Below are positions 1-8,977 of a stretch of DNA of 64,000 nt, piece by piece. The position numbers and the translations under genes were made by a program. Source of the stretch: GWF2-38-69 sp965228125 (GTDB taxonomy: Bacteria; Verrucomicrobiota; Lentisphaeria; Victivallales; GWF2-38-69); the NCBI GenBank assembly GCA_965228125.1, contig OZ245791.1, positions 1,240,001 through 1,304,000 of the forward strand, read 5' to 3'. The notes beneath the pieces were generated by a model, which searched no databases, was not told the DNA's origin, and was given only the letters and a program-made list of their open reading frames with translations. How positions within the stretch are numbered: position 1 is the first letter of the stretch; each line of letters opens with the position of its first letter.

Positions 1-2442
1 TCCACTGCTATTATCAGAAAATTTCTGAGGTGGTAAGTCCAAAGATGGTTGGGGAACAGAAAAACGTTCTTTGGGATTTATCCATTTAACAAGTGTCCTG
101 AAAAGAACATCAGGATTGATAGGCTTGGTAATATGATCATTCATTCCTGCTCTTATGCTCTTTTCTATATCTCCAAGCATGGCATGAGCCGTCATAGCCA
201 CAATTGGAAGCTCATCACGGGTTTTAGTATGTCGTATTCTTTTGGTTGCCTCAATTCCGTCAAGCCTTGGCATTTGAATATCCATAAGGACGATATCGAA
301 AGTGTCACTATTGGCTTTAGCAATTGCTTCATACCCATCTCTTGCCAATGTTACATTAAGAGACATAAGTCTAAGTATTTCCGTAGCTACTTCCTGATTA
401 ATCTCGTTATCTTCTACGAGCAATACATTTGCTCCTTTAATGGCTTTTTGTCCCGCTTCGCTGAAGTCCTTCTGTTTAATCTGATCTGTCAGGCATGTTT
501 TTTTATCTTTAAAACACTCCATGACGGCATTGAACAAACTAGATACTGTTACAGGCTTGAGTAAGAAACCGTCTAGTTCCATCTGGCTTATGGAACTCAT
601 TATTTCCTCTTTCGCATGCGCCGTAAGCATAATAATTCTCGGTTTACGCGTAATTGATTTATTTTCCTTTATCAACCTGATAGTTTCAACCCCATTCATT
701 CCTGGCATCAACCAGTCCATAAATACAAGCTGATATGGCTCATTTTTATCTGCTTCTTCAAGCAGTTTCACCGCATTTGTGCCTGAATCGGCTACATCAA
801 CATCAAATGATAACGACTGAAGTTCTCTCCTAATAATCTTCAATATCATCGGATTGTCGTCAACAGCGAGAATTTTCAACCCTTCCAGTTGAAGATGAGC
901 AGGAGGTGCTTCCATTGCTTCTGCACCGACAACCTTACCAAAAGGAATCCTGAAAGAAAAGTCTGAGCCCTTTCCATAAACACTATCTACCCATATTTCT
1001 CCACCCATCATTTGAATTAACTCTTTGGAAATGGCCAGCCCCAAACCCGTTCCTCCAAACTTTCTGGTCATGGAAGCGTCTGTCTGAGTGAAAGACTGGA
1101 AAAGCTTGGCTTTGTGCTCTTCTGTCATGCCAATACCAGTATCCTTGACTGATACTTTGGCTAAAATCATATCCTCTTCATTTCTTTCAACTTCCATGCT
1201 CACCACGACAGAGCCTGTTTCAGTAAACTTAATGGAATTCCCTGTAAGGTTTGTGAGTATCTGGCCGAACCTAAGGGGGTCGCCGATGAGTCTTTTAGGT
1301 ATATTGGGAGATATATCAAAAACTATTTCGAGTTGCTCTTTTGTCTCTGCTTTTGCTAGAGCAAGCGTAGAAAGATTGTTCAGCACCTCCTCCATATCAA
1401 ACTCTATATTTTCAAGAGTAAGCTTTCTTGCTTCTATCTTGGAAAAATCCAGAATGTCATTGATAATTCCAAGAAGGTTTTTTGCTGAGAGTTCTATTTT
1501 ACGAAGATATGCGTATTGTTTCGGGGAAAGTTCCGTTTGCATTAACAGATAAGAAAGGCCTATTATGGCATTCATTGGCGTACGAATTTCATGGCTCATG
1601 TTGGCAAGAAATTCGGATTTGGCTCTGTTGGCTACCTCTGCGTTTCTAGTAGCTACTTCTAGCTCTTTAATGATTTTTACTCTTTCAGTGGTATCGCGAA
1701 CCGAAGCTTGAAGTATCAACTTCCCCTCATATGTAAAAGCAGCCAGGAGAACTTCGGCAGGAAAATTTTCTCCTGTTATAGTCATGTGCATCCAATCAAA
1801 TCGATGGGATCCATCCTTAAGCGCAAGTTCTATCATCTGACTTGATTTATCCATGGATGTTTGACCGTCAGGTTGAAACTCAGGAGAGAGCTGTCCAGGA
1901 TGAAGTTTCCTAAAATCCTCAACCGACTTGACTTTAAACATTTTGAGGGTCATTTCATTACAGTCAGTAAATCCCTTTTCGTCAAGTATCATCAGAGCAT
2001 CTGAGCTTGAATCATATATAGTCTTGAGTAGGAATATATGCCTGTCTAAATCTTGCTTTATCTTTTTTTCTTCTGTCAAATCTTTCCATAATGTATGAAG
2101 AGTCGTTGCACCTCTGTAGGAAATAAGAGTCAGCGACACCTCTACAGGAAAAACCTCCCCGTTGAACCGCTTATGATTCCACTCAAATCGATGAAAGCCA
2201 TTCCTGTAAGCAGTCTCAATCATTTCATTGGCTTTCTCAAAAGAAGCTCTGCCATCCGGCTGAAATTCCGGCGATAACTGCGATGGGTGAGTGTTAAGTA
2301 CTTCTTCCCTATTTTTCGCTTTGAGCATTCTAACTGTGGAGTCATTGCAATCAATAAGCTTCTGTCCTGAAATAAAGAGTATTGCGTCAGGGGAATTATG
2401 AAACACTTTTTCAAAAGAACCCTGTTCAAAATATTCTTCCAT
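1..2442 (-). CDS. hybrid sensor histidine kinase (PAS-PAS-HisKA-HATPase-REC-REC), C-terminus beyond window
   Basis: Hybrid kinase of the BarA/ArcB-like class that would pass phosphate from its own histidine to internal receiver domains. The frame is open from the ATG at 2442 to the left edge (814 codons). Two PAS-like domains (about residues 8-130 and 135-255) share near-identical HPSQLSPEFQPDG / HPGQLSPEFQPDG blocks, so they look like an internal duplication. The H-box NMSHEIRTP puts the phospho-histidine at about residue 284. The N-box lies near 398, followed by DTGIGM and KFGGTGLGLA. Two receivers follow, with acceptor aspartates at about 576 (MDWLMPG) and 721 (MDIQMPR). No membrane segment is visible, so the input is probably cytoplasmic. 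A weak AGGGAT ribosome site precedes the start. The end is cut off, so an HPt domain could follow. The domain call is certain; the signal is unknown. Confidence 0.93.
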   Translation of the reverse strand, partial: MEEYFEQGSFEKVFHNSPDAILFISGQKLIDCNDSTVRMLKAKNREEVLNTHPSQLSPEFQPDGRASFEKANEMIETAYRNGFHRFEWNHKRFNGEVFPVEVSLTLISYRGATTLHTLWKDLTEEKKIKQDLDRHIFLLKTIYDSSSDALMILDEKGFTDCNEMTLKMFKVKSVEDFRKLHPGQLSPEFQPDGQTSMDKSSQMIELALKDGSHRFDWMHMTITGENFPAEVLLAAFTYEGKLILQASVRDTTERVKIIKELEVATRNAEVANRAKSEFLANMSHEIRTPMNAIIGLSYLLMQTELSPKQYAYLRKIELSAKNLLGIINDILDFSKIEARKLTLENIEFDMEEVLNNLSTLALAKAETKEQLEIVFDISPNIPKRLIGDPLRFGQILTNLTGNSIKFTETGSVVVSMEVERNEEDMILAKVSVKDTGIGMTEEHKAKLFQSFTQTDASMTRKFGGTGLGLAISKELIQMMGGEIWVDSVYGKGSDFSFRIPFGKVVGAEAMEAPPAHLQLEGLKILAVDDNPMILKIIRRELQSLSFDVDVADSGTNAVKLLEEADKNEPYQLVFMDWLMPGMNGVETIRLIKENKSITRKPRIIMLTAHAKEEIMSSISQMELDGFLLKPVTVSSLFNAVMECFKDKKTCLTDQIKQKDFSEAGQKAIKGANVLLVEDNEINQEVATEILRLMSLNVTLARDGYEAIAKANSDTFDIVLMDIQMPRLDGIEATKRIRHTKTRDELPIVAMTAHAMLGDIEKSIRAGMNDHITKPINPDVLFRTLVKWINPKERFSVPQPSLDLPPQKFSDNSSG

Positions 2443-2585
2443 ATCTGATCCCTATACTTCTATGCTCCAAGTCTTCTTTAGAAACCTTTCGCAAAATAGA
2501 AGTTGCTCAATTGTTGATAAGTCAAAATCATAGTAGATTATATACTTCCTGACCAGAAAATCATCAAAAATGCTTGGTTTCTTGT

Positions 2586-3497
2586 TTATATTCCACCAAA
2601 TTCAATCGTGAAACGTGTGCCGTTATTTTTCTCTGTAGCCATGCAAGCATTTAATTGTTTTGCCATCATAATTACAAGTTTAATTCCAAATCCTGTAGAT
2701 TCTTCAACAGAGGACATATCCTGAATACCAGAGCCATTATCCTGAAAGATAAAAATAACACGAGTTACTTTCTTTGTTATCGTCATTTCTATGATTTTTT
2801 CTTTCTGTTCATTAAAGGCGTTTTGCATCGAGTTGGTGATAAGCTCATTGACGATTATTCCAATATAAAATACCTTATTTGTTTCAAGGATCGTGTCTTA
2901 TATGTTAGTTCCTATTTTGATTGGTGGCAGCCTATCAAAGAAGGTGACGGCAATTTCGTTAACAAGAGAGGTTAGATATCCTTTGATAGCTACAAGACCG
3001 AAATATTCAGAATGATACAATTTATTGTACAAAACTGTCATACTCATCATGCGACTTGAAACATCATGCAACGCGTTCTTTGCTTCCTGATTTTTTTGAA
3101 ACTTGCTTTGCAATGCAAGAATTCCTGAGATGGTACTCATATTGTTTTTAACTTGATGATGAACCTCTTTTAGAAGAAAGTCCTTTTCATGGAGCAAATT
3201 TTGGATTTTTTCGGTGCGTTCATTAATCATATCTTCAAGGTGATCTCTGTAGGTTTTTAACTCAAGCTGGGTTTTAACTTTCTCCTTAACCATTTCTAAA
3301 TGAAAAGGTTTTGATATAAAATCAACAGCACCTAACTTAAGCCCTTCCATTTCAGCCTCAATGGTAGAAAGCGCAGTAATAAAAATCAGGGGGATTTTAG
3401 CCGTATTTTCATCAGATTATAATATTCTGCAAACTTAAAAACCCGTTTATTTCAGGCATTAAAACATCCAATAGAACGAGGTCAGGCTGATTACCTT
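2586..3497 (-). pseudogene. decayed response-regulator/HisKA_2 histidine kinase
   Basis: Remnant of a REC-HisKA_2-HATPase protein. At its 5' end the receiver starts in mid-domain: LVLLDVLMPEING with the acceptor Asp is kept, but the first ~45 residues are gone and an in-frame TAA lies just before. Near 3405-3440 the frame is lost and regained. The middle part (from about 3420 down to 2901) keeps the receiver end IPLIFITA and the HisKA_2 box LLKEVHHQVKNNMSTISG. An in-frame TAA at 2898-2900 then interrupts the ATPase domain. The following 103 codons in the same frame still encode the N-box (IVNELITNSMQNA) and G boxes (DNGSGI, GFGIKLV). Three separate lesions point to real decay rather than one sequencing error. 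It lies next to the intact hybrid kinase and may once have worked with it. Confidence 0.88.
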
Positions 3498-3510
3498 AAA
3501 CTCAGGCTGG

Positions 3511-3549
3511 ACAAAAAAAACACCCTGAAAATAATATTCAGGGTGTTTT
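3511..3549 (-). terminator. rho-independent terminator of the MFS gene
   Basis: Perfect 9-bp inverted repeat (caccctgaa at 3521-3529 and ttcagggtg at 3537-3545) with a 7-nt loop. On the minus strand it is followed directly by eight T residues (A-run at 3513-3520). It lies 23 bases after the stop of the leftward MFS gene, so it should end that transcript. It also separates that gene from the broken kinase. Confidence 0.88.
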
Positions 3550-3571
3550 GGAAAACGAGTATATTAGGAAA

Positions 3572-4894
3572 TTAATGTCCTGAAATTCCTCCTGTCACGT
3601 TCATCTCATTTGGTTCTTCATCTTGTTTCTTTTTGATAGCCTTAGTGACCATTTTATAGTACGGAATCAAAAGAATAAAGATTATAATAATTGGTATCAA
3701 CGGCGCTTTGATAGCAGTAAGTCCTCCAAAAAATTCAAATAGCGAACCAACTATCCTTGAACCTGTAGTTCCTCCAAGAGCTGAAAATACCATAATCAAT
3801 CCTGCCATTGCACTATGGACGCGAAGTTTATGTGCACTAATAATTGATGAGCACAGCGTAGGATAAATTGGAGCTATAAGAATACCTACTAGAGGTATGA
3901 GATAGGCTACCAAAGGCAGATGAAGCCAGTTTGTCACAAGGATTCTGTGTGCTGTGTTATATGCGTCGACATGTTTGGACATAAATATTGCAATAACCAA
4001 AAGAACAAATGCTACTATCATAGAAAAAAACAAAAGTGTGACCCACTTGATCTTTTTCATGACACTAGCACTGGCAAGCCTGCCTACGCAAAGAGCTGCA
4101 GGAAAGAGGCTTGTTACCTGAAGACTAAGCTCATCGGAAATATGCAGCACATGATTATTGTAGGTCGGAAGCCAGGTTGTTATACCCTGCTCTATAAACA
4201 CATAGAAAAAAGTCATAACGATAAATACCCAAACGGTTCCTTCTTTAAGAAGTAAACCCATCCCTTTCATATCCTTCTTTAACTCATCTGTCGGAGAAAC
4301 GATTTTGTGGGCAATTTTGCTTTCATCAAGTTTGACAAAAAAGACTACCAGGAGATTCACAACACACATTATACCGAAACACCAGAAAGCAGTTGTCCAT
4401 GTGCCTAGCGCTACAAAAAAAGAGTAAATCCACATTCCAAGCAAACATCCTCCCATAAATACTCCTTCCATGAGAGAAACAAACCCTGCGTGTTTGCTAG
4501 GGTCTTCAAAGAAAAGTCCAACGGAGGCATATACGGCAGGTTTGATAAGTCCAAACCCTATTCCGCAGAATACAAAGAATATTCTGGCAGTTATAATCGA
4601 AGGATGCATGGCAATGATAAGGCACCCTATCAATTCCAAAGCGATCCCTACCATAAGGGATTTCTTGTAGCCGAAACTGGGAAGGAATGAAGATAGTATT
4701 AACGCGCTTATCAGAATAGACATATCCTTAAAAGCTTCAAGCCAGCTTGCGGGCCCCATCGAGACATGCATCTCGTTTACCAGGTTCAGAATAACAGCCC
4801 CTACTGTATTCAATAATATGGCTGGCATAAAAAATGAAAACAGAAGCATAAACCATGCTAAATAAAAGTTTCTACTTTCCGTGGATAAAGCCAT
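3572..4894 (-). CDS. MFS permease, possibly sugar/trehalose transporter
   Basis: Major facilitator superfamily permease of 440 residues, the normal size for twelve helices. Hydrophobic segments are spread along the length. A charged, basic loop separates the two halves (around LDESKIAHKIVSPTDELKKDMKG, residues ~193-215), and the C-terminus is charged and cytoplasmic. The first half has the FGYKKSLMVG loop, which corresponds to the MFS loop 2-3 signature. The start has a good AAGGAG site. A TTGACA-16-TAGAAT promoter lies upstream, and a strong terminator follows. It is divergent from trehalase, so trehalose or a related sugar is a reasonable substrate guess. That rests only on neighbourhood, and other MFS substrates cannot be excluded. 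Confidence 0.87.
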   Translation of the reverse strand: MALSTESRNFYLAWFMLLFSFFMPAILLNTVGAVILNLVNEMHVSMGPASWLEAFKDMSILISALILSSFLPSFGYKKSLMVGIALELIGCLIIAMHPSIITARIFFVFCGIGFGLIKPAVYASVGLFFEDPSKHAGFVSLMEGVFMGGCLLGMWIYSFFVALGTWTTAFWCFGIMCVVNLLVVFFVKLDESKIAHKIVSPTDELKKDMKGMGLLLKEGTVWVFIVMTFFYVFIEQGITTWLPTYNNHVLHISDELSLQVTSLFPAALCVGRLASASVMKKIKWVTLLFFSMIVAFVLLVIAIFMSKHVDAYNTAHRILVTNWLHLPLVAYLIPLVGILIAPIYPTLCSSIISAHKLRVHSAMAGLIMVFSALGGTTGSRIVGSLFEFFGGLTAIKAPLIPIIIIFILLIPYYKMVTKAIKKKQDEEPNEMNVTGGISGH

Positions 4895-4967
4895 TGTTGT
4901 TTTCTCCTTATTCTGTTTGAATTATTGAAAATTAAGAGCGTTAAATTAACTCCATATCCGTGTTTCC

Positions 4968-4995
4968 ATTCTATATGAACGATAAAGTTTGTCAA
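4968..4995 (-). promoter_or_regulatory. predicted sigma70-type promoter of the MFS gene
   Basis: On the minus strand TTGACA (4995-4990, perfect -35) is followed after 16 bases by TAGAAT (4973-4968, five of six to the -10 consensus). Transcription would begin near 4960, leaving a leader of about 65 nt before the ATG at 4894. Sequence match only. Confidence 0.5.
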
Positions 4996-5106
4996 TATTC
5001 TTAAAGCACAAACTTTTATGAAAAAAAACAAGGTGCGTTATGCGGCAAGACACATATTTATTAATCACGGTTTTTCCAGTAATTAGAGTTTAAAATTTTT
5101 AAATAC

Positions 5107-5160
5107 TTGATAAAAATGTAATTAGTTCTTTGTATTTCTTTTATAGTGAAAAAAAGAACT
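5107..5160 (+). promoter_or_regulatory. candidate promoter and inverted repeat upstream of trehalase
   Basis: The 337-bp gap 4895-5231 between the MFS gene and trehalase holds no gene. On the plus strand TTGATA (5107-5112) is a possible -35. It is followed by an inverted repeat, AGTTCTTT at 5124-5131 and AAAGAACT at 5153-5160, with a 21-base spacer that includes TATAGT. It could be an operator or a leader hairpin. An AT-rich background makes chance repeats common, so confidence is low. Confidence 0.25.
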
Positions 5161-5231
5161 GTTTATATTTTGAAAAAAACAAGGGACTATCATATATAAA
5201 AACAATAACCAGACAAAAGGGAGAATGGGCA

Positions 5232-6704
5232 ATGAATCAACTTATTCAACTCAAAGGGGAACTTTTCGAACGAGTGCAAATAGAAGAAATATTTCCAGAT
5301 TCTAAGACTTTTGTGGATTCCTATCCATTGTACGAACCAGATAAGGTGCTTGAAAAGTACCATGCACAAAAAGCTAATCCATCTTTTAATCTCAAGAATT
5401 TCATACTCGAAAACTTTTCGTTGCCAGTGCCGCCATGCCTAGACAATGAATTACAAAAAAACAGAACAATGGAAGCTCATATCTCATTATTATGGGACAT
5501 CCTCTTAAGAAAGCCAGACAAGGAGCAATCAAAACATTCTACACTTCTTCCTCTTCCATATTCATACATTGTTCCTGGAGGCAGGTTTACTGAAGTTTAT
5601 TACTGGGACAGCTATTTCACTTCTGAAGGGCTTGCCAGCGCAGGCAGAACTGAAATCATAGAAAATATGGTTAAAAATTTTGCATTTCTTGTCGAAAACT
5701 ACGGACATATTCCAAACGGAAACCGCATGTATTATCTGAGTCGTTCACAACCGCCTTTTTTCTGCTCGATGGTTAATATTTTATATAGGGAGAAAGGAGT
5801 AGAAGCTATTAAACCATATCTTTCAGTACTTGAAAAAGAGTATGCTTATTGGATGGATGGTAACAGATCTGTAGAAATTGAAGGCACAAAATTGAATCGT
5901 TATTGGGATGATAATCCATCTCCTAGAGAGGAATCCTACAGAGAAGATTTACATCTGTGTAAAAAAACAAGGCCATCGGATGAGGCAACATTCTATAGAA
6001 ACCTTCGTGCAGGGGCAGAGTCAGGATGGGATTTCACTTCCAGATGGTTTAAAGATGAAAAAAACTTATCGACGATAAGAACTACTGAAATCCTTCCTGT
6101 TGACCTAAATTGTATAATGTACGACTTAGAACTTAAGCTTGCAGAATATTTCTCCGTGTCCGGCGATAAAACCAAAGCCGATTATTATTCAAGCAAAGCA
6201 ACATCCAGAAAACAGGCAATATTAAGGTTATTTTGGGACTCTGAAAAAAAATTCTTTTTCGATTACTGTTTCACTGACGGAAAAAGAACTAATACATGGT
6301 CACTCGCCGGCCTTTATCCCCTTTTCTTCAAAGTCGCTGACAGCGAACAGGCAAAAAGCGTTGCAATGCATACCAGTGAAAAATTCCTTTGCGGCGGCGG
6401 ACTGGTTACTACTACTAACACAACGTCTCAGCAATGGGACAGCCCGAATGGATGGGCACCTCTTCAGTGGATAGGGTATATAGGAATGAAAAATTACGGA
6501 CACAATGATATTGCTTTTGAAATCGCTTCGAGATTTGTTAATACAGCACGTAACGTATTTAATAGAACTGGAAAGATGATGGAAAAATACAATGTGTGCG
6601 ATCTTTCGCTTGAAGCAGGCGGCGGCGAATATTCGTTACAAGACGGGTTTGGATGGACAAATGGCATTGTAACGGCGTTGCTTTCAAATATTGCTAACAA
6701 ATAG
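5232..6704 (+). CDS. treF: cytoplasmic alpha,alpha-trehalase (GH37)
   Basis: Hydrolyses trehalose to two glucose molecules. Both family signatures are present: PGGRFTEVYYWDSYF from residue ~115 and QQWDSPNGWAP from residue ~400. By analogy with E. coli Tre37A the catalytic acid is the Asp of SGWDFTSRW (~267) and the base is the Glu of GGGEYSLQDGFGW (~466). The frame is open further upstream, but the ATG at 5232 has a GGGAGA ribosome site and gives the usual 490 residues. No signal peptide is seen, so it should act in the cytoplasm (TreF type rather than periplasmic TreA). This requires trehalose import, which the divergent MFS gene could supply, or internal storage. The glucose released would feed glycolysis, and pgi lies just downstream on the other strand. 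Confidence 0.95.
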   Translation: MNQLIQLKGELFERVQIEEIFPDSKTFVDSYPLYEPDKVLEKYHAQKANPSFNLKNFILENFSLPVPPCLDNELQKNRTMEAHISLLWDILLRKPDKEQSKHSTLLPLPYSYIVPGGRFTEVYYWDSYFTSEGLASAGRTEIIENMVKNFAFLVENYGHIPNGNRMYYLSRSQPPFFCSMVNILYREKGVEAIKPYLSVLEKEYAYWMDGNRSVEIEGTKLNRYWDDNPSPREESYREDLHLCKKTRPSDEATFYRNLRAGAESGWDFTSRWFKDEKNLSTIRTTEILPVDLNCIMYDLELKLAEYFSVSGDKTKADYYSSKATSRKQAILRLFWDSEKKFFFDYCFTDGKRTNTWSLAGLYPLFFKVADSEQAKSVAMHTSEKFLCGGGLVTTTNTTSQQWDSPNGWAPLQWIGYIGMKNYGHNDIAFEIASRFVNTARNVFNRTGKMMEKYNVCDLSLEAGGGEYSLQDGFGWTNGIVTALLSNIANK

Positions 6705-6765
6705 AAATTTGCCCAATATTTCATAGTGAGCGTAATTATTTAGCTCTCTCTATGCTGGCACCACC

Positions 6766-6790
6766 AAAAGGCAGTTCTGAACGAACTGCC
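6766..6790 (-). terminator. rho-independent terminator after pgi
   Basis: Perfect 8-bp inverted repeat (ggcagttc at 6770-6777, gaactgcc at 6783-6790) with a 5-nt loop. On the minus strand it is followed by TTTT. It lies 22 bases past the pgi stop codon. It may also slow rightward trehalase transcripts, although there is no good T-run on that side. Confidence 0.75.
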
Positions 6791-6812
6791 TCTCGGTTTA
6801 AAGACCAATCAA

Positions 6813-8465
6813 TTATCTCCACTTCTTAAAGGCATTGATAAGCCCATTGGTCGAACTGTCGTGAGAATGTACTTCGTCGTCGCCTTTGAGTTCAGGAAGT
6901 ATTTTTCCTGCAAGTTGTTTGCCTAGTTCAACACCCCATTGATCAAAGCTGTAAACATTCATAATAACTCCTTGAGTAAAAATCTTATGCTCGTACATGG
7001 CAATTAATTTGCCCAGTACATTCGGAGTTATCTTTCTGACAAGGATAGAATTAGTAGGCCTGTTGCCTTCAAAGACTTTAAAAAGTACAATATCTGCTAC
7101 ATCGCTAAGCCTTTTTCCCATAGCGACAAATTCATCTTCCACCTGCTTCTTAGTTTTACCAAAAGCAAGGGCTTCTGTTTGGGCAAAGAAGTTGGACAGG
7201 AGCTTAGTATGATGATCTCCAGTAGGGTTATGAGAAACAGCCGGAGCTATAAAATCGCACGGAATAATCTTTGTACCCTGATGGATAAGCTGATAGAAAG
7301 CGTGCTGTCCATTGGTACCTGGTTCTCCCCAAATAATCGGGCCTGTTTGATAATCAACTTTATTGCCGTTGCGATCAATGTATTTTCCATTAGACTCCAT
7401 ATTGCCTTGCTGGAAATAAGCAGAAAAACGATGCATGTACTGATCGTATGGAAGAATGGCTTCCGTCTCTGTCCCATAGAAGTTATTATACCAAATACCT
7501 ATCAGTGCAATAATGACAGGCAGATTGTTTTTATACTCTGTATCCGCAAAATGCAGATCCATTTCATGAGCTCCTTCGAGAAGTTCAACAAAATTGTCGA
7601 AACCAACGCTAAGTGCAATCGAAAGGCCTATCGCAGACCAAAGGGAATATCGGCCTCCTACCCAATCCCAAAATTCAAACATATTAGCAACATCTATTCC
7701 AAAATCAGCCACGGCTTTTGAATTTGTGGACAGGGCCGCAAAGTGTTTAGCTACTGCGGATTTATCCTTTGCCTCTGCAAGAAACCAATCCCTTGCAGTA
7801 TGAGCATTGGTCATTGTTTCCTGTGTAGTAAATGTTTTTGAAGCCACAAGAAAAAGGGTGGTTTCTGGCGAAACAGATTTAAGGGTTTCAACTATATGCG
7901 TCCCATCTACATTGGAAACAAAGTGCGAAGTAATACCTTTGACTTTGTATTTCTTAAGCGCTTCTGTAACCATGACAGGGCCAAGATCAGAACCACCTAT
8001 GCCAATATTTACAACATCAGTTATTTTTTTTCCCGTATACCCCTTCCATTCGCCGCCGTGGATTTTCGAGCAAAACTCTTTCATCTGCTTAAGAACTGCA
8101 TTTACCTTGGGCATAACATTCTCGCCGTCAACAACCACTGGGGTATTACTGCGGTTACGAAGAGCTGTGTGCAATACTGCGCGCCCTTCTGTCCTATTGA
8201 TTGTCTCACCGCCAAACATTGCTTCAATTGCACCTTTAAGATCAATTTCGTCTGCAAGAGCAAGAAGTGATGCGAAAATTTCTTCCGTAATTAAGTTCTT
8301 TGAAAAATCCAACAGTATATCTTCTCCAAGATAGCGGGAGAATTTGTTATAACGTTCTTTATCAGATTTGAAAAGCTCATTTAAACTAACGTTTTTGCTC
8401 TTTTCGAACTTCTCGCTAAGATTAGCCCACGCCGATGTCTTTGTAGGGTTCAAGTTTTTTAACAT
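6813..8465 (-). CDS. pgi: glucose-6-phosphate isomerase
   Basis: Interconverts glucose 6-phosphate and fructose 6-phosphate in glycolysis and gluconeogenesis. At 550 residues it is the long E. coli/eukaryote-type enzyme. Seen in order: the N-terminal WANLSEKF start, the sugar-phosphate site NIGIGGSDLGP, SKTFTTQET, the signature region GGRYSLWSAIGLSIAL, and GEPGTNGQHAFYQLIHQG with the catalytic-loop residues. The C-terminal block is SFDQWGVELGKQLA, then the terminal KKW. A strong AGGAGG ribosome site precedes the ATG. A promoter-like TTGCAA-17-TAAAAT (8539-8511) lies upstream and a terminator follows, so it is a single-gene unit. Nothing is out of place. Confidence 0.98.
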   Translation of the reverse strand: MLKNLNPTKTSAWANLSEKFEKSKNVSLNELFKSDKERYNKFSRYLGEDILLDFSKNLITEEIFASLLALADEIDLKGAIEAMFGGETINRTEGRAVLHTALRNRSNTPVVVDGENVMPKVNAVLKQMKEFCSKIHGGEWKGYTGKKITDVVNIGIGGSDLGPVMVTEALKKYKVKGITSHFVSNVDGTHIVETLKSVSPETTLFLVASKTFTTQETMTNAHTARDWFLAEAKDKSAVAKHFAALSTNSKAVADFGIDVANMFEFWDWVGGRYSLWSAIGLSIALSVGFDNFVELLEGAHEMDLHFADTEYKNNLPVIIALIGIWYNNFYGTETEAILPYDQYMHRFSAYFQQGNMESNGKYIDRNGNKVDYQTGPIIWGEPGTNGQHAFYQLIHQGTKIIPCDFIAPAVSHNPTGDHHTKLLSNFFAQTEALAFGKTKKQVEDEFVAMGKRLSDVADIVLFKVFEGNRPTNSILVRKITPNVLGKLIAMYEHKIFTQGVIMNVYSFDQWGVELGKQLAGKILPELKGDDEVHSHDSSTNGLINAFKKWR

Positions 8466-8510
8466 ATAAACCTCCTGATTGTTATAATAGAATATAAGAA
8501 TGTTAATTTG

Positions 8511-8539
8511 ATTTTACTTGATTTGTCATAATATTGCAA
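8511..8539 (-). promoter_or_regulatory. predicted pgi promoter
   Basis: On the minus strand TTGCAA (8539-8534), a 17-base spacer and TAAAAT (8516-8511) match sigma70 spacing, with a good -10 and a weak -35. It lies about 45 bases upstream of the pgi ATG. Confidence 0.4.
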
Positions 8540-8645
8540 TTATTAATGTGAGTATTAACATTTTATTAAAAATCCCCTGTATTGATGCTTATTTGAATAC
8601 AGTACAATAAAACATAAACTGAAATAACTATCATAGGTAACTTCA

Positions 8646-8969
8646 ATGCCAACATACGAATACAAATGCGTTAACTGTGGTTACAGGTTCGAGCTCTTCC
8701 AGAATATGACAGCTGCTCCTATTACTGATTGTCCTCAATGCTGCAAAGATACCCTAAAAAGACTTATAGGAACAGGAAGCGGAATTATATTCAAAGGGTC
8801 AGGTTTTTATCAAACGGATTATAGATCAAGTTCATATCAGGCAGGAGCCAAAAGTGACTCTTCGCCTTCTTCCAGCGCTGTGTCTACAGTTTCTCCTTCA
8901 AAAACTCCAACACCAACTCATCCTGCCCCAACTACAGAAAAAAAGACAACAGAGCCAAAAGCAACGTAA
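8646..8969 (+). CDS. FmdB-family zinc-ribbon protein
   Basis: Small protein (107 residues) that begins with the typical MPTYEYKCVNCGYRFE. It has two zinc knuckles (C8/C11, then TDCPQC near 28-33) and the following block LKRLIGTGSGIIFKGSGFYQTDYR, which defines the FmdB/CxxC_CxxC_SSSS family. The last ~40 residues are a low-complexity Ser/Thr/Pro tail, also usual in the family. The function is not established; a regulatory role was proposed for formamidase FmdB of Methylophilus. The next gene, another zinc-ribbon protein, starts 8 bases after its stop, so the two are probably cotranscribed. Confidence 0.9.
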   Translation: MPTYEYKCVNCGYRFELFQNMTAAPITDCPQCCKDTLKRLIGTGSGIIFKGSGFYQTDYRSSSYQAGAKSDSSPSSSAVSTVSPSKTPTPTHPAPTTEKKTTEPKAT

Positions 8970-8977
8970 GGAGAATT

